Of a stretch of 14,455 nucleotides of DNA, positions 1-6,106 are shown piece after piece (position 1 is the stretch's first letter; each line of letters begins with the position of its first letter). The stretch spans positions 1-14,455 of the forward strand of contig DPLL01000143.1 of NCBI GenBank assembly GCA_003542015.1, read 5' to 3'. Below the pieces are notes generated by a model that ran no database searches, was not told the origin of the DNA, and saw nothing but the letters and a program-made list of their open reading frames with translations. The translations under genes and the position numbers were made by a program. The stretch comes from Microcoleaceae cyanobacterium UBA9251. GTDB taxonomy: Bacteria > Cyanobacteriota > Cyanobacteriia > Cyanobacteriales > Microcoleaceae.

Positions 1-786
1 GTGGCCCCTGAGCCAACGGCCCCGCCAGCCGCCAAATCTAATCAATTAGGCGGTGCGGTCTTAGCAGCAGCCGGATTAGTCGCCGGAGTAGCCGGTGCCG
101 CAGCAATAGCATCAGCACTGAGCTCGTCTGATGAGGAATCCTTGGAGGGGTTTGAGGATGAGGAAGAAGAGGCTGTCTCCGACTTCGACATGGATGAGGA
201 TGAGGAAGAAGAGGCTGTCTCCGACTTCGACATGGGCGACGATGAGGAAGAAGAAGCCTCTGCTTTGGACGCTCTCGACATGGGTGATGATGAGGAAGAA
301 GAAGCCTCAGACTTTGATCTGGGGGACGATGAGGAAAAAGAAGCCTCAGCTTTGGACGCTCTCGACCTCGGTGATGATGAGGAAGAAGAAGCCTCTGCTT
401 TGGACGCTCTCGACCTCGGTGATGACGAGGAAGAAGAAGCCTCAGAATTTGGGACTTTGACTTCTGGGGCGATCGCCGCTAGAATATCCGATCCTTTTGG
501 AGAAGAAGATGCAGATTTTGTCGCAGAACACATACCCGACCCGTTTGGGGAACCGACCTCCGATGACCTAGACCTGGATCTGGGCAATTTGGACGAGGAA
601 GACGGTATTGACGATTTCTCTGTATCGGATGATGACGATGACCTCGACGATTTGGGACTTGACGATTTGGGAGAAGCAACAACTGGAGATCCTGATGAAG
701 ATGATTTAGATGCTTTAGGTCTCGGTGATTTGGATTCCGACGACGACGATGAAGAAATTTCGGGCTTTTTGTCTGATTTTAAGTAG
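1..786 (+). CDS. Acidic tandem-repeat protein, probably the C-terminal part of a longer protein
   Basis: The frame is open from the first base (GTG) to a TAG at 784-786, so the true start may lie upstream of the window. Residues 17-40 form a Gly/Ala/Val-rich hydrophobic stretch that could cross or touch a membrane. Residues about 54-148 are six to seven degenerate repeats of 13-16 residues, each built on DDEEEEAS followed by ALDALDLG or DFDMG. Two copies of a (S/P)DPFGE motif follow (163-168, 179-184), then a second Asp-rich tail. The composition is that of a disordered, strongly negative protein. In many cyanobacteria the gene just upstream of chlN encodes a DUF5331 protein with a variable acidic tail, so this could be that tail; the conserved N-terminal domain is not visible and the identification is a guess. 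Function unknown. Confidence 0.6.
   Translation: MAPEPTAPPAAKSNQLGGAVLAAAGLVAGVAGAAAIASALSSSDEESLEGFEDEEEEAVSDFDMDEDEEEEAVSDFDMGDDEEEEASALDALDMGDDEEEEASDFDLGDDEEKEASALDALDLGDDEEEEASALDALDLGDDEEEEASEFGTLTSGAIAARISDPFGEEDADFVAEHIPDPFGEPTSDDLDLDLGNLDEEDGIDDFSVSDDDDDLDDLGLDDLGEATTGDPDEDDLDALGLGDLDSDDDDEEISGFLSDFK
160..444 (+). repeat. In-frame degenerate tandem repeat, units of 39-48 bases
   Basis: Units start at the GAGGAAGAAGAAGCC-like core and recur six to seven times with lengths of 39, 42 or 48 bases, always a multiple of three, so the reading frame is kept. The two copies around 325-420 are almost identical at the DNA level, which suggests recent unit duplication. Confidence 0.8.
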
Positions 787-1179
787 GGTTTCTGCGATCG
801 ACTTTCGTCTCTCCTAATCTTCAGGTTTCCCGCTCTAGTTGCGAGTTGTGAGTTGCGAGTTGTTAATTTTTAATTAGCTCAAACTCACAACCGTCCCAAA
901 CCAAAATGCCTGTAGGGTTGAGAAACACTACATCCAGGGATAGCCCAAAGTTTTTTAGCTCAAATTTGTGATTCTGCTGCGACGGCGGTAATATTCAGTT
1001 TTCTGCATTTATTCTTGATAGGAATTACGCAAAAACCTTGCACGCTCGCAAAGCCGAATGTGAACTTATTCCTGTCGCTAGCTAAGGAAGCAAATCAATC
1101 GCCAAATACAGGTTTTTCCTCGCTGCTAAGTAAGTCACGTTAAAGACGAAATACAATTTAAAGGGAGAAGATTTGAGAT
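787..1179. other. Spacer upstream of chlN
   Basis: No convincing gene is seen. Besides the heptamer repeat at 837-891, it holds GGAATTACGCA at 1021-1031, which resembles GGAGTTACGCA at 5925-5935. A TACAAT at 1152-1157 is a possible -10 box for chlN but has no good -35 partner. The last bases carry the chlN ribosome binding site GGGAG (1163-1167). Confidence 0.5.
837..891. repeat. 7-base tandem repeat with overlapping inverted repeat
   Basis: Four tandem heptamers AGTTGCG/AGTTGTG/AGTTGCG/AGTTGTT run from 837 to 864. The segment GTTGTGAGTT (845-854) is repeated in perfect inverted form as AACTCACAAC (882-891), enclosing an A/T-rich loop. It lies in the 393-base spacer between the acidic-repeat gene and chlN. 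It may fold in RNA, but the loop is 27 bases and no T-run follows, so it is not a clear terminator. Confidence 0.6.
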
Positions 1180-2589
1180 ATGACTGCTATTACTACTACT
1201 GCACCCGAAGCTTTAAACTTTGAATGCGAAACTGGGAATTATCACACTTTTTGTCCGATTAGCTGCGTGGCTTGGCTTTATCAAAAAATTGAAGATAGCT
1301 TTTTCTTGGTCATCGGTACTAAGACTTGTGGCTATTTCTTGCAAAATGCAATGGGTGTGATGATTTTTGCTGAGCCTCGTTATGCGATGGCTGAGTTGGA
1401 AGAGGGCGATATTTCCGCTCAGTTGAATGACTATGATGAGTTAAAACGACTGTGTTTGCAAATTAAGCGCGATCGTAATCCCAGTGTAATTGTTTGGATC
1501 GGCACTTGCACCACCGAAATCATCAAAATGGACTTGGAAGGGTTAGCACCAAGGCTGGAAGCCGAAATTGGCATTCCCATCGTCACAGCCCGCGCTAACG
1601 GTTTGGATTACGCTTTTACCCAAGGGGAAGATACGGTTTTGGCCGCTATGGCTGCTAAGTGCCCTGAGAAAGCCCCGGTGATGGAATCTCAGAAGCAAGA
1701 ACGCAATGCTATCTCTCAACTGCTGAATTTTGGCAAGAAAAAAGAGGAAGTTGCAGCAGATGAATCGGAATATGTCAAGCATACGCCGCTGGTACTTTTC
1801 GGTTCTTTGCCCGATCCGGTTGTTACTCAGCTAACCTTAGAATTGAAGAAGCAAGGAATCAAAGTTTCCGGTTGGCTTCCTTCCAAGCGATACACTGAAT
1901 TGCCAGTTTTGGAAGAAGGCTATTATGTATCTGGGATGAATCCGTTCTTGTCGCGTACTGCTTCTACTTTGATGCGCCGCCGTAAGTGTAAGCTAATTGG
2001 TGCTCCATTCCCGATCGGACCTGACGGAACTCGCGCTTGGATTGAAAAGATTTGCTCAGTGTTAGGAATTGAACCAAAAGGTTTAGACGAACGGGAAGCA
2101 CAAATTTGGGCTGGTTTGGAAGATTATCTGCAAATAATTCGCGGCAAATCTGTCTTCTTTATGGGCGACAATTTGTTGGAGATTTCTTTAGCACGTTTCT
2201 TGATTCGCTGCGGCATGACTTGTCCTGAAATCGGCATTCCTTACATGGACAAACGCTATCAGGCGGCGGAATTGGCTTTGTTAGAAAAGACTTGTCACGA
2301 GATGGGAGTTCCTAATCCTCGGATTGTGGAAAAACCGGACAATTACAATCAGTTACAGCGGATTTATGAGCAGAATATTGATTTGGTGATTACTGGTATG
2401 GCTCACGCTAATCCTTTGGAAGCGCGGGGGATTAATACTAAGTGGTCTGTTGAGTTTACTTTTGCTCAGATTCACGGCTTTGGAAATGCGCGGGATATTT
2501 TGGAGTTGGTGACTCGTCCGTTGCGCCGGAATAATTCGCTGAAGGATTTGGGTTGGGGTAATTTGGTGAAGAATGAGGCTAAGGTTTAG
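1180..2589 (+). CDS. chlN: Light-independent protochlorophyllide reductase subunit N (ChlN)
   Basis: ChlN pairs with ChlB to form the nitrogenase MoFe-like NB component of dark-operative protochlorophyllide reductase. With the ATP-driven ChlL dimer it reduces ring D of protochlorophyllide to chlorophyllide a without light. The 469-residue length is normal for the family. The Fe-S ligand cysteines are visible at C25 (HTFCPISC), C50 (GTKTCGYF) and C110 (IGTCTTEIIKMD), matching the three Cys ligands ChlN/BchN gives to the shared NB cluster; the fourth ligand comes from ChlB. A charged linker sits at about 168-200. The start is supported by GGGAG at 1163-1167, 12 bases before ATG, and by the conserved FECETGNYHTFCP segment beginning near residue 14. 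chlL and chlB are not in the window. A strong hairpin terminator follows. Function is established for the family and recognition is clear. Confidence 0.97.
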   Translation: MTAITTTAPEALNFECETGNYHTFCPISCVAWLYQKIEDSFFLVIGTKTCGYFLQNAMGVMIFAEPRYAMAELEEGDISAQLNDYDELKRLCLQIKRDRNPSVIVWIGTCTTEIIKMDLEGLAPRLEAEIGIPIVTARANGLDYAFTQGEDTVLAAMAAKCPEKAPVMESQKQERNAISQLLNFGKKKEEVAADESEYVKHTPLVLFGSLPDPVVTQLTLELKKQGIKVSGWLPSKRYTELPVLEEGYYVSGMNPFLSRTASTLMRRRKCKLIGAPFPIGPDGTRAWIEKICSVLGIEPKGLDEREAQIWAGLEDYLQIIRGKSVFFMGDNLLEISLARFLIRCGMTCPEIGIPYMDKRYQAAELALLEKTCHEMGVPNPRIVEKPDNYNQLQRIYEQNIDLVITGMAHANPLEARGINTKWSVEFTFAQIHGFGNARDILELVTRPLRRNNSLKDLGWGNLVKNEAKV

Positions 2590-2608
2590 TAGTTTTTAGC
2601 TTTGAATT

Positions 2609-2641
2609 AAAAACCCGGTTTATTTAATAAACCGGGTTTTT
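2609..2641. terminator. Rho-independent-type terminator after chlN
   Basis: A perfect 16-base inverted repeat (2609-2624 with 2626-2641) is built around AAACCCGGTTT and AAACCGGGTTT. It begins about 20 bases after the chlN stop and ends in a T-run on the plus strand. The 5' arm starts with A's, so it could also work from the other side. The same core recurs at 5944-6008, so it may belong to a dispersed repeat family. Confidence 0.85.
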
Positions 2642-2786
2642 ATTAAAATATTATGGACTCTACTTTGCTAGCCCAATTGGTTATAGAATTGAGAGTGATG
2701 GCGGCCAAATTCCTTTACATTACGGTGAAATTAAAGTGATAGGAGATAAATATCATGTCATCCCCCGTACCCAACCTAGCAAATAA
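2631..2786 (+). pseudogene. C-terminal remnant of an unrecognised protein, start lost
   Basis: Frame 2631-2786 is open up to a TAA (2784-2786) but has no usable ATG, GTG or TTG near its beginning and is closed upstream by a TAA at 2628-2630. The roughly 45-residue tail from 2652 reads like real protein, with segments such as ASPIGYRIESDGGQIPLHYG and IKVIGDKYHVIPRTQPSK. It overlaps the start of the next gene by 32 bases, the tight spacing usual for co-translated gene pairs. The chlN terminator occupies the position where the gene body should be, so the front was probably lost by deletion or replacement. I do not recognise the family. A toxin-like C-terminus followed by its immunity gene is one reading; this is inference. 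Confidence 0.45.
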
Positions 2787-3003
2787 CTGGCAGTTTACAG
2801 AAATATGGGTTGACCCTACCTCTGTTCCTCCTTATGTTTTGATGTTGCTCGGTGATGATCAAAATAATTTTTGCATTTTCGACCCGACTGAAGACTATAA
2901 GATTGTTTTTGCTTGTTCTAGCTATGAGGAAGCAAGGCTTTGGCTGCTTGAAGATGAATATGAGCGGGTTGAAGGGCGGCTCAATGTTGAGCAAGTGGCT
3001 TAA
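2755..3003 (+). CDS. Small acidic hypothetical protein, possible immunity-type partner
   Basis: Encodes 82 residues with a high share of Asp and Glu and no membrane segment or signal peptide. AGGAG at 2741-2745 lies 9 bases before the ATG, a good ribosome binding site that fixes the start. The protein has alternating hydrophobic stretches (PPYVLMLLGDD, NFCIFDPTEDYKIVFACSSY), then EEARLWLLEDEYERVEGRL, suggesting a small alpha/beta fold with a terminal helix. The start overlaps the preceding protein remnant by 32 bases. It ends 20 bases from the convergent HEPN gene. Small acidic proteins directly behind a toxin C-terminus are often immunity proteins, so this may be an orphan immunity gene, but I cannot name the family and the role is inference. 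Confidence 0.65.
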   Translation: MSSPVPNLANNWQFTEIWVDPTSVPPYVLMLLGDDQNNFCIFDPTEDYKIVFACSSYEEARLWLLEDEYERVEGRLNVEQVA

Positions 3004-3023
3004 GTTATTGATGAAGTTGATCC

Positions 3024-3638
3024 TTACAAAATCTTGTGTATGCTTTCAACAACTTGCTCAAGAAAATCAACCGCTTCATTAACTAATAGTTCATCAATAG
3101 GCCAGCGATCGCCTATTGAGTATGCAGGATCTATATCTGCTTCATGTGCTATCTTATTTCGGCGATCGACAATCCGACTTAGTTGTTGTTTTATATCTTT
3201 AGCATCTTTAGCAAGCCTACCCATGTTAATAGAGACTGCTTCCCACAAGTTTTTATCGCAAATCAGCCGCACAGCTTCAGCTATATTATCTGGCTTCTGA
3301 AAACTTTTATAGCTGTGGCGCTGTCTAATTTCATCTTCTAACCAGGAATCAATATTTTGTCCTGCGTTTATACCTACGCGAGCACTACCTAGTGAAATTT
3401 GAAACCCCGAAAATGCTGGCGGTTCTGGACGTTGCCCGCGATGAATTTCTAACATTCCTATCCTGACAACTTCGTGAATATAGTAATCCAAAGCGCTAAC
3501 CGCTAGAACAAGTGAAGCTCTCAGCATATCTGAAAGATCCAGAACACTGCTAGCTTGAGCTTTTAGAGAATTATGCACAGCAATCAGATGCCGAACGCGA
3601 GCAATACTGATGCGGAATTGATCAATTGCTGACTGCAT
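3024..3638 (-). CDS. HEPN-domain protein (RiboL-PSP-HEPN type), putative RNase
   Basis: The 204-residue protein is nearly all helical. RRNKIAHEAD at 159-168 contains the HEPN catalytic signature R-x4-H (R160, H165, with N161 after the Arg), which in many HEPN proteins cleaves RNA. ALDYYIHEV (49-57) and SFQKPDNIAEAVRLI (112-126) match the pattern I know from the RiboL-PSP-HEPN family. No signal peptide or membrane segment is seen, so it should be cytosolic. The ATG overlaps the end of the upstream ParA-type gene by 17 bases and has no Shine-Dalgarno sequence, so translation is probably coupled to the ATPase. HEPN proteins are common effectors in toxin-antitoxin and phage-defence loci; here the ATPase would be the natural partner or regulator. 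Family call fairly sure; RNase activity and biological role inferred. Confidence 0.75.
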   Translation of the reverse strand: MQSAIDQFRISIARVRHLIAVHNSLKAQASSVLDLSDMLRASLVLAVSALDYYIHEVVRIGMLEIHRGQRPEPPAFSGFQISLGSARVGINAGQNIDSWLEDEIRQRHSYKSFQKPDNIAEAVRLICDKNLWEAVSINMGRLAKDAKDIKQQLSRIVDRRNKIAHEADIDPAYSIGDRWPIDELLVNEAVDFLEQVVESIHKIL

Positions 3639-4668
3639 TGGTTAAACAAATAATTTTATCTGCTAGTTCATCAAAAGTATTTCTAAACTTTTCTTGTGCT
3701 TTTAGAGTAGTTTCTAAAACTATACCAACCTGCTCTATTTGCTCAGATGTGAGGGCAAAAACTGGTGTTTGATACTTCTGAGACTTAGCAATCAAACTGT
3801 TAAAAGCAGAAATTTTTGCAAGGCAAAAATCACTTTTAATTCCTTGAGATGCGTACATTTCATCGGTTAGCAGCATATTATTTTCTCGCAAAGATGGCCC
3901 TAATCTAGCGGAAACAGCTACTTTGATTTTATTAATCCAATTCTGAAAAACCGTAGCAGGCTCTCCATATCTGATTGTATAGTTTTGAACAATAGTTCCA
4001 AGCAAGCGCGGTGTAACTTTGGGAAATGGATAGTCGGCATCTTTCAAAATCCTCATTTCTGAAGCTTTTTGAGCCCAAGCATACCATTTGGGCAAAATTT
4101 TTGCCAATGAATCAATTGCCATTACTGAAAAGAAGTCAGGATTTGTGGGAAGGATAAAAAAATCACTGGTCATCATTAGGTTCTGATTGATTGAGCTTAA
4201 ATTTGGACTCATATCAATCAAAATATAATCAGCCTCAAATTTATCTGCTGTTTTTTGCAAAAGATATGAAATTGAACCAGGTAAGTTTTGCAGTGCTTGA
4301 ATTGAACCACTTAGCTCTTGTGCAATGCCTAATGTTACCTCATATTCAGCAAATCCCACATGACCGGGCAACAAAAACAAACCATCGCACCCTTCTACTG
4401 GCAAACAATCTACAGCCTCAATTAGCTTAGGCCTTGATTCAAATACAGGTGCTAAGCCTGATTTAATATTCTGTTTTTTTTCATATAATCCCTCTATATC
4501 TTCCTTAGTTGAAAATCTCAAAACCATTTCTGTGAGTTCACATTGTGGATCGGCATCCACTATGATTACTTTTTTTCCCTTGGTGGCTAACATCCATCCT
4601 AGATTAAATGTAGTGGTTGTTTTGCTAACGCCGCCCTTGTGATTAAATAGAGCTATTTTCTGGACCAT
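3622..4668 (-). CDS. ParA/MinD-type (SIMIBI) ATPase
   Basis: The 348-residue protein starts with MVQKIALFNHKGGVSKTTTT, a deviant Walker A (K11-T18) carrying the signature lysine K11; a Ser (S15) replaces the more common Gly in KGGxGKT. Walker A' is VIIVDADPQ (D38) and Walker B is DYILIDMSP (D152). These residues define the ParA class, which dimerises around ATP. Residues 55-90 form a charged insert between A' and the core, and a C-terminal helical part from about 200 is longer than in small plasmid ParA proteins. No ParB gene or parS-like array is near; instead it overlaps a HEPN gene by 17 bases, arguing against plain plasmid partition and for a regulatory ATPase paired with an effector. Putative TATAAT promoters lie just upstream. 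No Shine-Dalgarno sequence is visible before the ATG. Confidence 0.85.
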   Translation of the reverse strand: MVQKIALFNHKGGVSKTTTTFNLGWMLATKGKKVIIVDADPQCELTEMVLRFSTKEDIEGLYEKKQNIKSGLAPVFESRPKLIEAVDCLPVEGCDGLFLLPGHVGFAEYEVTLGIAQELSGSIQALQNLPGSISYLLQKTADKFEADYILIDMSPNLSSINQNLMMTSDFFILPTNPDFFSVMAIDSLAKILPKWYAWAQKASEMRILKDADYPFPKVTPRLLGTIVQNYTIRYGEPATVFQNWINKIKVAVSARLGPSLRENNMLLTDEMYASQGIKSDFCLAKISAFNSLIAKSQKYQTPVFALTSEQIEQVGIVLETTLKAQEKFRNTFDELADKIICLTNAVSN

Positions 4669-4704
4669 GTTTTTTTATACTTTTGGGGAAGTGAGTATCT
4701 GAAC

Positions 4705-4737
4705 ATTATAACTGAGGCTATGACTATTATACAGTCA
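4705..4737 (-). promoter_or_regulatory. Putative promoter/operator of the ParA-HEPN operon
   Basis: Reading on the minus strand, two exact TATAAT boxes occur at 4726-4731 and 4705-4710, 58 and 37 bases before the ATPase start. The upstream box sits inside a small palindrome, TGACT (4721-4725) with AGTCA (4733-4737), a possible operator overlapping the -10. Good -35 boxes are not obvious. Assignment rests on sequence and position only. Confidence 0.4.
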
Positions 4738-4821
4738 GGGATGAAAGGTCGATCGCACTTTTCCCCAACCCTTCCAGAATCCCAGCCCGATCGCCCGTAA
4801 CACAATTCAGGAAGCGCCGCC

Positions 4822-4827
4822 TATAAT
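4822..4827 (+). promoter_or_regulatory. Putative -10 box for the 4867 gene
   Basis: An exact TATAAT lies 39 bases before the ATG at 4867. The -35 region (about 4799-4804) is a weak match. It is divergent from the ParA-HEPN promoter about 90 bases away. Confidence 0.4.
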
Positions 4828-4866
4828 CGAAACTAGCCATTAGTTCTCATCAATTGAGCAACCGCC

Positions 4867-5925
4867 ATGAGTCAAGACAAGGAAAAAATTAGCTATTCAG
4901 AGAAAACAGAACGTCTCAAGGCGATCGCTCAGTTGCTCAAAACTGTGACACCCATGATTTGGACGAGCGTAATTCTGGTGGTAATTATTCCCCTGTTAGG
5001 TAATTTTATCATTTCCAAGTCATTCACAAATACTCCAACCACAACAGTTGTAGTCTCGCCGCCGCACGATTTTAGCAAAGTTAACCAAGATGTGAAAAAT
5101 GCCATCCAAAAAGCTCATATAACTGCTGAGACTTTCGCCTCTCAAGAGTTGGACAAATGGGAAGCCGAAGTAATTGCGCGAGTTGACAACAATTTCCTCG
5201 ATTGGTACTTCGATTACTTCAACCAAAAAAAGATGGAGTTTACGGTACCTTTCAATTTCGTGAAATCAGCCGTAATCAACAGATTTGATATGAATGCAGC
5301 TTCTCAAGATGTTTCCGAAAAATTAACCGAAGACTTTCAAAGAGAATTTGCCAACCGCGTGCTGATACCAAGAAACGCTCAACTGCGGTTTCAATTAATC
5401 ACTCAAGATACTGCTAACTTGTACATAGCAGAAGTTAGCAAGAATGTGAAAGTAGTTCAAAACAATTATAACATACCTCAAGCACAGTGGGATAAATATC
5501 TGAACGATATCGCCATCACAATTAGCGATAAAGGAAACGTCTCGAATTTATCATTAAAAGTATTAGTTGGCGGCAGCGGTTACTTAGTTACTAAGCCCTT
5601 AATATTGGGAGTTGCTAGCAAAATTGGCAGCAAAGTTACGGCAAAAGTCGCCAGCAAAGCCGCCGCCAAGATGGCCACAAAAACAGGCGGTACTGTTGCG
5701 AGTCAATTAGGAGTAAGTTTAATCGATCCGATTGTTGGTGTTGGGATTATCATGTGGGATTTGTGGGATTACGATCGCACCGTGAAAGTAGAAAGACCAA
5801 TTTTGCGCGAACACATTGTAAGTTACTTAAAAGATGTCAAAATATCCCTGCTCAAAAATCCAGCAACCGGAATTATGGCAGCAATTGACCAATTAGAAAG
5901 CGGCATTTTAAAATCACTTCCATAG
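4867..5925 (+). CDS. Membrane-anchored protein of unknown function with Gly/Ala-rich segment
   Basis: The protein has 352 residues. A charged N-terminal stretch of about 28 residues is followed by one clear membrane helix (about 31-50), so most of the protein is probably outside the cytoplasmic face. Residues 70-230 are polar and helix-prone. Residues 235-298 are rich in Gly, Ala, Ser and Lys (for example SKIGSKVTAKVASKAAAKMA, then GGSG and VGVGII elements), a glycine-zipper-like pattern that could insert in or pack on a membrane, ending at MWDLWDYDRT. A helical tail closes the protein. I do not recognise a named family. The gene is divergent from the ParA-HEPN operon; no shared function is shown. 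No clear Shine-Dalgarno sequence precedes the ATG. The stop codon lies at the edge of a GGAGTTACGCA repeat, so the last residues may have been trimmed or added by that element. Confidence 0.75.
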   Translation: MSQDKEKISYSEKTERLKAIAQLLKTVTPMIWTSVILVVIIPLLGNFIISKSFTNTPTTTVVVSPPHDFSKVNQDVKNAIQKAHITAETFASQELDKWEAEVIARVDNNFLDWYFDYFNQKKMEFTVPFNFVKSAVINRFDMNAASQDVSEKLTEDFQREFANRVLIPRNAQLRFQLITQDTANLYIAEVSKNVKVVQNNYNIPQAQWDKYLNDIAITISDKGNVSNLSLKVLVGGSGYLVTKPLILGVASKIGSKVTAKVASKAAAKMATKTGGTVASQLGVSLIDPIVGVGIIMWDLWDYDRTVKVERPILREHIVSYLKDVKISLLKNPATGIMAAIDQLESGILKSLP

Positions 5926-5935
5926 GAGTTACGCA
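5925..5935 (+). repeat. Short dispersed repeat GGAGTTACGCA
   Basis: Differs by one base from GGAATTACGCA at 1021-1031. Motifs of the form GGA(C/G)TTACGCA are frequent intergenic repeats in filamentous cyanobacteria (from memory, not searched). Its first base is the last base of the stop codon of the 4867 gene. Confidence 0.4.
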
Positions 5936-5943
5936 CGGGGTTC

Positions 5944-6008
5944 AGAAACCGGGTTTCTTACAAAAATACTCCGTTTTTACTCACAGATTCAGTAAAAACC
6001 CGGTTTCT
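5944..6008. terminator. Nested inverted repeats between convergent genes, likely bidirectional terminator or repeat element
   Basis: AGAAACCGGGTTT (5944-5956) pairs perfectly with AAACCCGGTTTCT (5996-6008). Inside, GTTTTTACT (5973-5981) pairs with AGTAAAAAC (5991-5999). Each GC-rich core is also nearly palindromic on its own. The element lies between the converging 4867 and 6107 genes, where a two-way terminator is expected. The core is shared with the chlN terminator at 2609-2641. Confidence 0.55.
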
Positions 6009-6019
6009 CTGTCAGAGTC

Positions 6020-6062
6020 CGATTCTCTCCCTCTGTGTCCTCTGTGTTCTCTGCGGTTAAAT
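6020..6062. repeat. CTCTGTG-type short tandem repeat
   Basis: About three degenerate 9-10-base units (CTCTGTGTC, CTCTGTGTT, CTCTGCGG) end in TTAAAT. This string is a common intergenic repeat in cyanobacteria and other bacteria (from memory). No function is known to me. Confidence 0.45.
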
Positions 6063-6106
6063 CATTCCGATACAAGACGTGAAGATAAACTTTCCCTTTA
6101 ATTATC

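Noticed and set aside
131..460. Plus-strand frame with RKKKP repeats
   Set aside because: Out-of-frame reading of the same acidic repeats; the acidic frame is longer and is followed by non-repetitive protein-like sequence.
42..587. Minus-strand frame of 181 codons, Ser-rich
   Set aside because: It is the antisense of the GAGGAAGAAGAA repeats; Ser runs are the mirror of Glu/Asp codons and there is no family pattern.
837..864. Heptamer tandem repeat considered as a CRISPR-like array
   Set aside because: Units are 7 bases with no spacers; it is a simple tandem repeat.
3622..4668. ParA gene considered as evidence of an integrated plasmid partition locus
   Set aside because: No ParB, no parS-like repeats and no replication gene nearby; the overlapping partner is a HEPN protein.
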